DNA of 46,854 bases from RGIG3009 sp045653425 (GCA_045653425.1 JAZOLU010000013.1:1-46854), one strand, 5' to 3'. Positions 18,081 through 25,189 are shown, counted from the first letter of the stretch. Notes: generated from the letters alone by a model not told the origin. Translations and numbers: made by a program.

Positions 18081-18361
18081 CAAACGAAGAAATGAAACAA
18101 AAGATTGCGCACATTGAACGTGTTGCGTCATTACAGAAAAAAGCCGTTTACCGTGAATTTGTCTTATCGAACGCAAAATATAAAATTGGGGATATTGTAG
18201 GCGACGCAACCGACATTATACGCGTTGAATCAATTTCATATTCCGAATATCACGGCGACATCTCGATTTACTATTATGGCCCGTTGCTTACCAAGAAATG
18301 CGAACCGCGCAAGGATGGCGCGAAACGTGCCGTATTCGAATCCAATATTAAAACAAATTGA
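18077..18361 (+). CDS. Small early protein, unknown
   Basis: 94 residues, N-terminal helix followed by a beta-rich segment with several Tyr residues. 4-bp ATGA overlap with the gene before and only 2 bp before the next start. No motif recognised; part of the P1 early operon. Confidence 0.65.
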   Translation: MTNEEMKQKIAHIERVASLQKKAVYREFVLSNAKYKIGDIVGDATDIIRVESISYSEYHGDISIYYYGPLLTKKCEPRKDGAKRAVFESNIKTN

Positions 18362-18363
18362 AA

Positions 18364-18606
18364 ATGCAAAAGTACAGATTTTCCAACCCGGCATCGGTCG
18401 TTGAGGTTTCAAAAAGCCCGTTGGACCGTCCGGAACCGGGCAACCGGTATTCCATTTTCGATTGTCTTTGCCGGGGATTCGGCCAAAACAACAAAGCCCC
18501 GCGCAAGACGTACCAAGTAACCGCAACAACCCCGGCGGCGGCCGCCCGGTTGGCAATTGGGTTTTACCGTAACGATTTCTTCACGGATGGCAAAGAAAAC
18601 AAGTAA
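18364..18606 (+). CDS. Small early protein, unknown
   Basis: 80 residues from the ATG at 18364. Contains the pair CLC in a short central loop and an Ala-rich helix near the C-terminus. Overlaps the next gene by 20 bp in another frame. Not recognised. Confidence 0.6.
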   Translation: MQKYRFSNPASVVEVSKSPLDRPEPGNRYSIFDCLCRGFGQNNKAPRKTYQVTATTPAAAARLAIGFYRNDFFTDGKENK

Positions 18607-18877
18607 ATCAACCCGGGAACAGGCGTACCGGGAAATCATCGAAAAAGAGGGCCGGAAATGGGAAGATTGCAAGGTATTGTCGTTCGTGTTCAAATACCAA
18701 ATGCAAACCGAAATGTTCCATTACGGATTGATGGCCGAAAAACCCGATTATTTCGTGTTCGACTGTTGGGAAAAATACGCCAACGTCGTTGTCCTGAAAG
18801 ACGAACAGAACGCGGCCGTTATCATTGCCATTGCGGCGAAGAATGGCGGCGAAAAGACAACCCCGAATTTGCGATAA
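18587..18877 (+). CDS. Small early protein, unknown
   Basis: 96 residues from the ATG at 18587 (MAKKTSKSTREQ). Basic N-terminus, then alternating helix and strand (WEDCKVLSFVFKY, YANVVVLKDEQNAAVIIAIA). Ends one base before the next ATG. No family recognised; early operon. Confidence 0.65.
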   Translation: MAKKTSKSTREQAYREIIEKEGRKWEDCKVLSFVFKYQMQTEMFHYGLMAEKPDYFVFDCWEKYANVVVLKDEQNAAVIIAIAAKNGGEKTTPNLR

Positions 18878-18878
18878 G

Positions 18879-19436
18879 ATGGAAACAAACATAATCATTG
18901 ATGAATTGAACGCCAAAGCCGCGTTCGATTGGGAACCGGAACAAAAAGCGTATTTCGCCCAACAGGCAAAGGACGCACGGCCGGTTCAATGCGTCCGGAT
19001 GCGCGACGTATTCACGCCGGACCAATTGCGTTTCCTGTTCCAAACGATGGGTTACAAGACGCACCAAAAAATGTGTTACAAGAACGCCGCCGAATTGGTC
19101 CAACGAATTGAATTGATGGCGCACGTTTACGACCCGGACGTACCGGTTTCGCAATACGTTGAGGGCTTCGCGTATTGTTATGGCATTATGGCAATTGAAC
19201 ACGCGTTTGTCAAGGTCGGCGACAAATACATTGACCCGACGTTTGAACGGGCCTTGCATCGTGACGTTCGTAACGAAATTTACGTGTCTTGCATCGAATT
19301 GGATTGCGGCACAATGTCAATGTATCAAGCGGAAACCGGGTATTACGGGGAATTATATTTGTACAATTATTTCAAGCGATACCGGCCGGAAATGGCCCAA
19401 AGAATGGCGGCCCGGAACCCGCACAACAGGCGATAA
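18879..19436 (+). CDS. Papain/transglutaminase-like Cys-His-Asp protein
   Basis: 185 residues from the ATG at 18879. The pattern KMCYKNAAELV (C66), YVEGFAYCYG, IEHAFV (H108) and YIDPTF (D119) matches the Cys-His-Asp arrangement and VEG landmark seen in transglutaminase-like and papain-fold proteins, many of unknown substrate. It is the last gene of the P1 operon and is followed by a terminator-like hairpin. A role in modifying or cleaving a host protein early in infection is possible but is only inferred from the putative triad and early position. Confidence 0.6.
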   Translation: METNIIIDELNAKAAFDWEPEQKAYFAQQAKDARPVQCVRMRDVFTPDQLRFLFQTMGYKTHQKMCYKNAAELVQRIELMAHVYDPDVPVSQYVEGFAYCYGIMAIEHAFVKVGDKYIDPTFERALHRDVRNEIYVSCIELDCGTMSMYQAETGYYGELYLYNYFKRYRPEMAQRMAARNPHNRR

Positions 19437-19464
19437 AAAACCGCACCCGGTTTCCCGGGCGCGG
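19435..19464 (-). terminator. Intrinsic terminator for the minus-strand gene
   Basis: On the minus strand CCGCGCCCGG, loop GAAA, CCGGGTGCGG (10-bp stem, one mismatch), then TTTTTT. It would stop leftward transcription from the 47-codon gene before it runs into the early operon. Confidence 0.75.
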
Positions 19465-19512
19465 CGGTCAAAATACCGTGTGGGCGATACGTGGTAAAAA
19501 GACACGGCAAAG

Positions 19513-19556
19513 ATAGGGAAAAATCGGCAAAACCGATAATTCCCTATTTCTTTTTG
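19513..19556 (+). terminator. Long hairpin between convergent genes, probable terminator
   Basis: ATAGGGAA pairs with TTCCCTAT (8 bp) and the inside ATCGG pairs with CCGAT around a CAAAA loop. On the + strand it is followed by TTTCTTTTT, so it can end the P1 operon; it lies at the 3' end of the minus-strand gene. Confidence 0.65.
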
Positions 19557-19687
19557 CTTTGCGCGGGCTTTTCCCTGTAACCGGATGCGTAAATTGCGCG
19601 GCCTTGCGCTTCCGCTTGGGCTTTGGTTGGATAGACTTTGCCGGTTTGGCCCCATTGGTAGCCGCCCGGCACACGTTTAACGGGCAT
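19544..19687 (-). CDS. Small conserved YPTKAQAEAQ protein (only minus-strand gene)
   Basis: 47 residues starting MPVKRVPGGYQWG, with YPTKAQAEAQGRAIYASGYRE. This Gly-Tyr-Trp / TKAxAExQxxAI pattern belongs to a very small protein common in phages of many hosts, function unknown. The ATG at 19687 was chosen over longer in-frame starts because the family begins MPVK. It is transcribed opposite to every other gene, has its own promoter-like TATCTTTG on the minus strand and its own terminator, so it behaves as an independent unit. Confidence 0.8.
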   Translation of the reverse strand: MPVKRVPGGYQWGQTGKVYPTKAQAEAQGRAIYASGYREKPAQSKKK

Positions 19688-19714
19688 AATTGTAAAATTT
19701 AATGGGTTATGCGC

Positions 19715-19742
19715 CAAAGATAGCAATTTTTTCGTACCTTTG
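19715..19742. promoter_or_regulatory. Divergent promoter pair
   Basis: TATCTTTG on the minus strand (19722-19715) and TACCTTTG on the + strand (19735-19742) lie 12 bp apart and point away from each other, toward the 47-codon gene and the leader/HNH gene. Neither has a clear -33 TTTG at the usual distance, so they may need an activator or be weak. Confidence 0.5.
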
Positions 19743-19841
19743 TGGCGTTGACTACCACCAACAAAGGACATACAAGTTAAACGCAAGTTTGACGCAATCC
19801 CCGGGTTCGTGTGTGGTAGCCGAATCCGGGGATTTTTTATT
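19743..19841 (+). ncRNA. Kissing-loop leader RNA / attenuator, copy 1
   Basis: Hairpin A: GTTG (19747-19750), 8-nt loop ACTACCAC, CAAC (19759-19762). A 33-nt spacer contains a possible hairpin TTAAAC-GCAA-GTTTGA. Hairpin B is a terminator: AATCCCCGGGTTCG pairs with CGAATCCGGGGATT (14 bp, one wobble) around the 11-nt loop TGTGTGGTAGC and is followed by six T, ending three bases before the ATG. CTACCAC of loop A is complementary to GTGGTAG of loop B. The element at 25201 has the same geometry with other bases. It may be an attenuator or a ~90-nt small RNA. Confidence 0.65.
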
Positions 19842-20324
19842 ATGAGAAACGAAATTTGGAAAGATGCGCCCGGATTCCCCGGGTATCAAGTAAGCAACGC
19901 GGGCCGCGTCCGTTCTTTTTACCGTGTTTTGGCCCCGGATTCAGTAAAAGGATATTACCGTGTTCGGTTGTACAGGAATGGCCGCGTTTATCGTATTTTC
20001 ATACACCGATTGGTTGCAATGGCGTTCGTACCGAATCCGGACGGCTTGCCACAAATCAACCACAAAAACGAAATCAAAACCGATAACAGGGCGGAAAATT
20101 TAGAATGGTGTACGGCGAAATATAACAATGCGTATGGAACAGGCCGTGAACGTGCCGCCAAATCCCGTTCAAAGGCGGTTGGCCAATATACGACCGGCGG
20201 GATATTGGTTGCAACATACGACAAAATCAAAGACGCCCGCGAAAAATACGGTTCGCATATCTTTTCAGTATTAGCGGGGAAACGTAAGACGGCGGGCGGG
20301 TTCGTTTGGAAATATGTTCAATGA
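19842..20324 (+). CDS. NUMOD4/HNH homing-type endonuclease
   Basis: 160 residues from the ATG at 19842, right after a terminator-like hairpin. N-terminal NUMOD4 signature (EIWKDAPGFPGYQVSNAGRV), an HNH core (HRLVAMAF, QINHKNEIKTDNRAENLEW) and a C-terminal NUMOD1-like DNA-binding part (GGILVATYDKIKDA). Such genes are selfish free-standing homing endonucleases that nick or cut relatives lacking them. It is flanked by its own leader and a downstream terminator. No interrupted gene or intron was found beside it, so it appears intergenic. Confidence 0.9.
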   Translation: MRNEIWKDAPGFPGYQVSNAGRVRSFYRVLAPDSVKGYYRVRLYRNGRVYRIFIHRLVAMAFVPNPDGLPQINHKNEIKTDNRAENLEWCTAKYNNAYGTGRERAAKSRSKAVGQYTTGGILVATYDKIKDAREKYGSHIFSVLAGKRKTAGGFVWKYVQ

Positions 20325-20344
20325 AATATACAAATAACGATTGG

Positions 20345-20367
20345 CCCGGGAATCATCCCGGGTTTTT
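20345..20367 (+). terminator. Intrinsic terminator after the HNH gene
   Basis: CCCGGGA / TCCCGGG stem (7 bp), loop ATCA, five T. Its T-run is only 2 bp from the start of a promoter-like TATCTTTG at 20370. Confidence 0.85.
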
Positions 20368-20369
20368 CG

Positions 20370-20450
20370 TATCTTTGTCACGTTAAGATTTTGAGTTTAA
20401 TATTGTGACAGGAACGGCCAACGTTGCGAAACGTCGGCCGTTTGTGCTTT
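20370..20450 (+). ncRNA. Candidate small RNA
   Basis: TATCTTTG at 20370-20377 begins a stretch with GTCAC paired to GTGAC (20377 and 20404) and a second hairpin AACGGCC-A-ACGTT, loop GCGA, AACGT-C-GGCCGTT, followed by TTTGTGCTTT. No gene follows until 20763, which has its own promoter. The -33 box is poor and the T-run weak, so this is tentative. Confidence 0.35.
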
Positions 20451-20458
20451 GGCCCGTA

Positions 20459-20543
20459 TTGGCCCGTTTTGGGCGATTTGGCGGGATTTTCCGCGAAAGT
20501 GGACCAACGGACCATCTTTGCGCCAAACGTGTCTTAAATCGAA
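20459..20543 (+). repeat. Dispersed intergenic repeat, copy 2
   Basis: Ordered matches to the gap at 17413, ending in the shared 15-mer GTGTCTTAAATCGAA. The 438-bp gap 20325-20762 holds a terminator, a candidate small RNA, this repeat and promoter P2, but no convincing gene. Confidence 0.6.
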
Positions 20544-20666
20544 AATTCGGGAAAATTAAGGTTTTGTCGGGGGTGCGCCGGGCGTTTCCTTTGGTAGTCC
20601 GATTCGGACTTTTGGTTTTCGTTTTTCGGGTTCCCGGTCAAAAACTTAAAAAATTATGAAAATATT

Positions 20667-20697
20667 TTTGGTAATTAGAAAATAATACCTATCTTTG
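20667..20697 (+). promoter_or_regulatory. Early promoter P2
   Basis: TTTG at 20667-20670, 19-nt spacer, TATCTTTG at 20690-20697; the flanks TTTTTGGTAATTA match P3 closely. Confidence 0.8.
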
Positions 20698-20762
20698 TAC
20701 CCGGGTTGAGGATGCAACCCAACCGACCCGGCGGGTTCCGGGGACCAAAAACAAAAAGAGTT
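20698..20762 (+). promoter_or_regulatory. Tandem-hairpin 5' leader, copy 2
   Basis: Hairpin 1: GGGTTG (20703) with CAACCC (20715), loop AGGATG. Hairpin 2: CCCGG (20727) with CCGGG (20738), loop CGGGTT. Then an A-rich stretch to GTT-ATG. Same plan as the leaders after P1 and P3. Confidence 0.65.
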
Positions 20763-21014
20763 ATGGCAAATAAGGTTTACCGCGTTGTCGCTTGCATTGG
20801 TAGGAAACGCAACGTTATATTCGAATCCAAGGAATTTGACCCGTCCGATGGTTGCGCCGATTACGACGCGTTCAAAGAAACCGTCCGCGCCCGCGAACAA
20901 CATTGTATGGACCTTTGGGGCAAGGGATTTTCAGTAACAACCGATGGCCGTTACCATCATATCGGAAAGAACATTGACGCGGGACGCATTGAAATTGTTT
21001 TATCATCCAAATAG
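20763..21014 (+). CDS. Small early protein, unknown
   Basis: 83 residues from the ATG at 20763, preceded by the P2 leader. Beta-alpha-beta-like pattern (KVYRVVACIGRKRNVIFESKEF). First gene of the P2 operon that continues through to 25177. No family recognised. Confidence 0.65.
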   Translation: MANKVYRVVACIGRKRNVIFESKEFDPSDGCADYDAFKETVRAREQHCMDLWGKGFSVTTDGRYHHIGKNIDAGRIEIVLSSK

Positions 21015-21045
21015 GACCCCGACCGGGCAGATTCCCGGAACTGTT

Positions 21046-21489
21046 ATGCGATTCAAGATTGACAAAAATTTGAACGTGGTTGCGGCCGGAATGGTCGCAC
21101 CCGTTGAACCCGAAACCGTGGCGGTCGAACTTTGCGCCCGTTTCATTGATGCCGGAATGATTGAGGACACGCCCGACAATTGGGGCGAATCCGTCTTGGC
21201 GGCAACCGGCCCGCAATATGTTTCCGATGTGTGCGCCGTCTTGGCCGAATACCTGTATGGCGACGAATCCCATTCCATCCCGTCGGACGTGTTCGATGCC
21301 TTTTGCGCCCTTACTGTTATGGGCGACGGGGATTGCCCGCATTGCGGCGGCGAATTAAAGTTTATCGAAACAGAGGGCCACGAACTGAAAGATGGCGACT
21401 ATTACACGCCCAATTCCTACGAAATTGATAACTACATTTACGAATGCCGCAATTGCGGCGAAACCATTAAATCCGAAACCGAATTATGA
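21046..21489 (+). CDS. Zinc-ribbon protein, unknown
   Basis: 147 residues from the ATG at 21046. Helical N-terminal two thirds, then a zinc ribbon: CPHCGG and CRNCGE about 36 residues apart. Such ribbons usually bind nucleic acid or protein. The stop overlaps the next start as ATGA, so it is co-translated with the Cro-like protein. Role not known. Confidence 0.65.
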   Translation: MRFKIDKNLNVVAAGMVAPVEPETVAVELCARFIDAGMIEDTPDNWGESVLAATGPQYVSDVCAVLAEYLYGDESHSIPSDVFDAFCALTVMGDGDCPHCGGELKFIETEGHELKDGDYYTPNSYEIDNYIYECRNCGETIKSETEL

Positions 21490-21716
21490 TGCGAATTGAA
21501 CAAGCGATTGCCCGCGCAAAGGAACAGGGCAAAAAGGTATTCAAAAAGGACATTGCGGCCCGTCTTTGGCCCGATTCCACAACGGCCGCCCAACAAGTAA
21601 ATATGACGGCGTTGTGTAACGGTGCGACCGCCCGCATTTCCCCGGAATGGGTAAACATCATTTGCGAAATGACCGGATGCACGGCCGATTTCCTGTTTGG
21701 ACTATCAAATGAATAA
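21486..21716 (+). CDS. Small helix-turn-helix DNA-binding protein (Cro-like)
   Basis: 76 residues. The segment FKKDIAARLWPDSTTAAQQV ... LCNGATARISPEWVNIICEM ... DFLFGLS has the layout of XRE-type helix-turn-helix domains: helix, recognition helix, and the final D-F-L-F-G-L-S common at the end of XRE domains. Likely an early transcriptional regulator. No opposing repressor or integrase was seen, so a lysogeny switch is not supported. ATGA overlap upstream and 8-bp overlap downstream. Confidence 0.7.
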   Translation: MMRIEQAIARAKEQGKKVFKKDIAARLWPDSTTAAQQVNMTALCNGATARISPEWVNIICEMTGCTADFLFGLSNE

Positions 21717-21894
21717 GGTTATGAAATACGAAAGTACATTGAATTTGTTTTGGACAATCGTTTGGGGCGTTGTCCTTATCGCGGCAATTGTCGGTATCTT
21801 TTGGAAACCGGCCGTTTATGCCGTTGCCGTCATTGCGGCGGTTTTCTTTGGTGTGTTTTTACGTGAATTTATCCGTTTCGCACGGATGAAATAA
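21709..21894 (+). CDS. Small two-TM membrane protein
   Basis: 61 residues from the ATG at 21709 (a second ATG at 21721 is equally possible). Two hydrophobic segments (LFWTIVWGVVLIAAIVGIF and AVYAVAVIAAVFFGVFL) span most of the protein, with a basic C-terminus (RFARMK). Role unknown; small early membrane proteins in phages often block superinfection, but this is only analogy. Confidence 0.6.
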   Translation: MNKVMKYESTLNLFWTIVWGVVLIAAIVGIFWKPAVYAVAVIAAVFFGVFLREFIRFARMK

Positions 21895-21909
21895 TAAACA
21901 GGCGATACG

Positions 21910-23208
21910 ATGAAAGACGAAAAGACAATTGACCCGGCGTTGGCCGCATTGGTCGAACCCGAAAAGGAACAGGCGACGGAAATTGCGCCCGGAATGACTG
22001 TTGAAGAAATCCGCGCCGTGTATTTCAATGCTGATGCGTTGAAAGAACCCGCGTACCGATTGTTCCAACTCAATTCCGACGGACACCGGTATTATTACCG
22101 CTTTAACGATGCCGGGGAACCGGAATTTTACCCGTCCGTCACGACGTTGTTAAAACAGGTTATGCCGACCCCGCCGGCCCTGTTGGATTGGATGATTGCC
22201 AACGGCAAGGATGGTTCAACGGAAAAGCGGGATTTGGCCGCCGCGTATGGAACGTTTATGCACGGCGAATTTGAAAAACTGATTATCAACCGCCGTTACG
22301 ACTTTGATTCCGTCCCGGCCGCCCTGTTGGCGTATATGGAACGGGAAAATTTGCCCGAAAAGGTGTTTGCCGAATGGTTGCCGAAAGTACGAAAGGACGT
22401 GTTGGCGTTCGCCCAATTCATCAAGGATTGGAACGTAAAGCCGTTGGCCGTGGAAATCGGTTTGTACCATCCGAAATTCCATTATGCCGGTTGCCTTGAC
22501 TTGCCGTGCGTTATGACGGACCCGAAAACCGTAAAATCGTTTACGGCGTTGGTTGATTTCAAAAGCGGCCGGAAAGGGTTTTACGAAGAACACGAATTGC
22601 AATTGCATTTGTACAAAGATGCGTGGAATTGTTGGTACGAATCAATGCCAATTACCCGCGTGTTCAACTTTTCCCCGAAAGATTGGCGCAAGGCCCCGAC
22701 GTACAATTTGAAAGACCAAACGGATTCCGTGAACGCAAAGAAATTGCCGTACCTGTTGGCGTTGGCAACGATTGAGGATGAAAAGCGGGATAACACGTTG
22801 ACGATTGTACGCGGCGTTTTGGACCTTGACAAAGGCAAGATTTCCGACAACATCTTGAATTTGTCGTTGGCCGAACTTATCAAGACGAAAGCGGCCGAAA
22901 AGGACGCACCCGAACAGGCGGCGAAAGCCCCGGAAAAGACGGATGCGCCGGAACCCGCCCAAAAAGGCCGTAAACGGGCCGTAAAAGCGACGAAAGACCC
23001 CGAACCGATAAATTCCCCGTCCGAACCGGAAAAGCCCGTTAAAACGGAAATTGACGAAAAATTACCGTGGGAAAAGGATATGGCCGACGGAACGGGCATT
23101 GAGATTGAGAAAACCGACGATGGCGTGAAAGTGATGGCCCGTTATTTCGAACCGGCCCCGGAACAGGCGGCAAAGGATAATTTGTTAAACGACGAAATCG
23201 AATTGTAA
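21910..23208 (+). CDS. PD-(D/E)XK exonuclease (RecB/Cas4-like)
   Basis: 432 residues. Nuclease landmarks in order: GTFMHGEFE (His-Glu, about residue 113), HYAGCLDL (catalytic Asp, about 190-196), ALVDFKSG (D-x-K, about 213-220) and HELQLHLYKDAW (Gln-x3-Tyr). This is the RecB/Cas4 PD-(D/E)XK order. The C-terminal 110 residues are a low-complexity Lys/Glu/Pro linker and acidic tail that may bind SSB or a partner. Start sits after AAACAGGCGATACG, identical to the start region at 31516. One base separates it from the TOPRIM gene. Likely end-processing in recombination or host DNA breakdown. Confidence 0.8.
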   Translation: MKDEKTIDPALAALVEPEKEQATEIAPGMTVEEIRAVYFNADALKEPAYRLFQLNSDGHRYYYRFNDAGEPEFYPSVTTLLKQVMPTPPALLDWMIANGKDGSTEKRDLAAAYGTFMHGEFEKLIINRRYDFDSVPAALLAYMERENLPEKVFAEWLPKVRKDVLAFAQFIKDWNVKPLAVEIGLYHPKFHYAGCLDLPCVMTDPKTVKSFTALVDFKSGRKGFYEEHELQLHLYKDAWNCWYESMPITRVFNFSPKDWRKAPTYNLKDQTDSVNAKKLPYLLALATIEDEKRDNTLTIVRGVLDLDKGKISDNILNLSLAELIKTKAAEKDAPEQAAKAPEKTDAPEPAQKGRKRAVKATKDPEPINSPSEPEKPVKTEIDEKLPWEKDMADGTGIEIEKTDDGVKVMARYFEPAPEQAAKDNLLNDEIEL

Positions 23209-23209
23209 G

Positions 23210-24097
23210 ATGGCACAACGAACGAAAGATATGTTTACGCGGGATTGGATTATTGAAAATTCCGTTGATATATTAAGCCGATACGAACCCGGCGTTTTGA
23301 CAATTCGCGGTTTGCATTATCAATTAGTAAGCCGGGGAATGACAAACGACATTCAACATTATAAACGCGTTGTTGCCGCAACCGGTCAAGCCCGTTGGGA
23401 TGGCGTTATTGCGTTTGACGCGTTTAGTGACCGCGACCGGGCCTTGGCCTGTTCCACATCATCCGAATTAACCTGTTTGGAAGATGCGGAAGAAATCGCA
23501 AAAGAACAGGTCCGTTTGTGGATGACATCATACCACAAAAACCGTTGGGAAAACCAACCATATTATCCGGAAGTTTTCATTGAAAAGAAAGCGTTGGAGG
23601 GCGTTTTTTATAAGCCGTGCAAACGTTATGGAATTGCCCTTGGTGCGTGTAAGGGTTACCCGTCGTTGACGTTCTTACACGATGCCGCAATACGTTTTCG
23701 GGCCGCCGCGATGGATGGAAAAATACCCATCATTTTGTATTTCGGCGATTACGACCCATCCGGGGAAGATATACCCCGGGCATTAAAAGAAAACATCATA
23801 AATTTGGGATGTCCGGATATTGAGGTGCGCCGCGTGTGTTTGATGGAAGAACAGGTTTTGGCGTGGAAATTACCGCCCGCACCGGCAAAATTGACCGATT
23901 CCCGGACGGCGAATTGGGACGGTTTGGGGCAAGTTGAATTAGATGCCGTAAAACCCGAAAAATTGATTTCATTGTTGGATAATGCCGTGGCCGAAATATT
24001 CGACGAACAATTGTATGATGAATTGATTGCGGCGGAAGAATCCGAACGTGAAATTTTCCGTGACGATATGAAATATTTTGTTGATAATGAATTGTAA
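23210..24097 (+). CDS. TOPRIM protein resembling topoisomerase VI A / Spo11 (Mini-A-like)
   Basis: 295 residues. TIRGLHYQLVSRG (32-44) resembles the winged-helix motif that carries the catalytic tyrosine (R-x2-Y-Y type; candidate Y37) of Topo VI A/Spo11. FIEKKAL (E125) and LYFGDYDPSGEDI (D180, D182) are the Glu and D-x-D of a TOPRIM domain. No B (ATPase) subunit is encoded nearby, which fits the stand-alone Mini-A group reported from mobile elements. It could cut or nick DNA during phage replication or recombination. Adjacent to the exonuclease with a 1-bp gap. The A+T content and TTA use are somewhat higher than in the neighbour. Confidence 0.7.
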   Translation: MAQRTKDMFTRDWIIENSVDILSRYEPGVLTIRGLHYQLVSRGMTNDIQHYKRVVAATGQARWDGVIAFDAFSDRDRALACSTSSELTCLEDAEEIAKEQVRLWMTSYHKNRWENQPYYPEVFIEKKALEGVFYKPCKRYGIALGACKGYPSLTFLHDAAIRFRAAAMDGKIPIILYFGDYDPSGEDIPRALKENIINLGCPDIEVRRVCLMEEQVLAWKLPPAPAKLTDSRTANWDGLGQVELDAVKPEKLISLLDNAVAEIFDEQLYDELIAAEESEREIFRDDMKYFVDNEL

Positions 24098-24098
24098 T

Positions 24099-24455
24099 AT
24101 GACAGTCAAAGATTTACAAATTGGGTCGCCGGTTTACCGGGTGCAAATGGATTCAATAGACGTTTTCCGTGTTCGTCTTATTGAGCAATTCCAAGATGGG
24201 ACGCGTTCGGTTGAATTGAACGCATCGTGGAAACCGCGTTGCAATGCCAAGGAAGATGCAACCGAAATGCGCAATATCAATTCGTCGGAAACGGTTTGGT
24301 ATGTCAACGTTGAGGATGCCGAATTGGCCCAACTTATGCGCCGTTCCGAATACGTCGAAAAATTGAAAAAGGCGATGGAAAATGCACAAAACGCGTTTGC
24401 CGATGCAATCCAACGTTACGCGTTTGCCGAACCGTCAACACCAAAAGAATTTTAA
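24099..24455 (+). CDS. Unknown early protein
   Basis: 118 residues from the ATG at 24099, one base after the TOPRIM stop. N-terminal beta-rich half with an SH3-like look (GSPVYRVQMDSIDVFRVRL) and a helical C-terminus. Two bases before the next gene. Not recognised; probably co-expressed with the nuclease pair. Confidence 0.65.
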   Translation: MTVKDLQIGSPVYRVQMDSIDVFRVRLIEQFQDGTRSVELNASWKPRCNAKEDATEMRNINSSETVWYVNVEDAELAQLMRRSEYVEKLKKAMENAQNAFADAIQRYAFAEPSTPKEF

Positions 24456-24457
24456 TT

Positions 24458-25177
24458 ATGGGCGGAAGAATATACAGGCCCGAACAGGGCGCGGCAATCC
24501 TTGAATTACCCGAAATCGGCCGGTTGCACATCGGCAAAAAACAGATGGGCCAAAACGGCAAGGAATACCCGGTTTCCGTGGATTATTTCATACCGGCCGG
24601 AAAGTATGCCGGGATGTTCACGCAAGCGTTGGGCGAAAAGCCGCAAACAATCCAAGTAATATTCCCGGATGATTCCCCGGAAAAGGTATGCAACGAACGG
24701 TACGAATACCGCGACAATGCCGGTGCGTTGGTTGCAAAGGGCGACGGCCGGACGTTCGAAATTTGGGACGGCAAACGTTATGTTCCGTATTCCGTGGATG
24801 CGTACCCCGATATTATGGACCAAATCGCAAAGAACAACCCGACCAAACGCGGGGCCGACAATTGGGATATTGTCTTAACGTTGCGGTTCATCATCCCGGC
24901 CGTCCGGGGAATCGTGGGCGTATGGCAATTTTCGACAAAGGGCAAGGCGTCAAGCGTCCGGAATATCCGGGAATCGTTCGATGGCGTCCGGATGATGCGC
25001 GGGACGGTAACGCAAACCGTGTTTGATTTGTCGGTACAGTTTGCCAAAAGCAACAAACCCGGCGTGTCGTCCCGTTATCCTGTTGTTTCGTTGGTTGCCA
25101 ACGACAACCGGGTAAACGATATTCGGGCGATGTTGGCACCGGAACAATCAACGAAAAATTTGTTATTGTCCGAATAA
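24458..25177 (+). CDS. Possible recombination-directionality-factor-like protein
   Basis: 239 residues, beginning MGGRIYRPEQ and containing GRLHIGKKQ near residue 27. The GR-x2-G segment close to the N-terminus resembles the gp3-like directionality factors of serine-integrase phages and related proteins often labelled hydrolase or metal-binding. No integrase is found in the window, so if related it may be an exapted DNA-binding protein. Last gene of the P2 operon; a promoter for the replication block overlaps its 3' end. Family link is weak. Confidence 0.45.
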   Translation: MGGRIYRPEQGAAILELPEIGRLHIGKKQMGQNGKEYPVSVDYFIPAGKYAGMFTQALGEKPQTIQVIFPDDSPEKVCNERYEYRDNAGALVAKGDGRTFEIWDGKRYVPYSVDAYPDIMDQIAKNNPTKRGADNWDIVLTLRFIIPAVRGIVGVWQFSTKGKASSVRNIRESFDGVRMMRGTVTQTVFDLSVQFAKSNKPGVSSRYPVVSLVANDNRVNDIRAMLAPEQSTKNLLLSE

Positions 25178-25189
25178 ACCGTATATTTG
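25159..25189 (+). promoter_or_regulatory. Promoter of the replication block
   Basis: TTTG at 25159-25162, 19-nt spacer, TATATTTG at 25182-25189: a full match to the Bacteroidota consensus. Confidence 0.8.

Noticed and set aside
20405..20659. 84-codon open frame starting at GTG in the 438-bp gap
   Set aside because: It runs through a hairpin, the dispersed repeat and promoter P2 flanks, lacks phage codon habits and has no ATG start.
24458..25177. Evidence for a temperate lifestyle from the directionality-factor-like gene and the Cro-like gene
   Set aside because: No integrase, repressor pair or attachment site was found; the resemblance alone is too weak.
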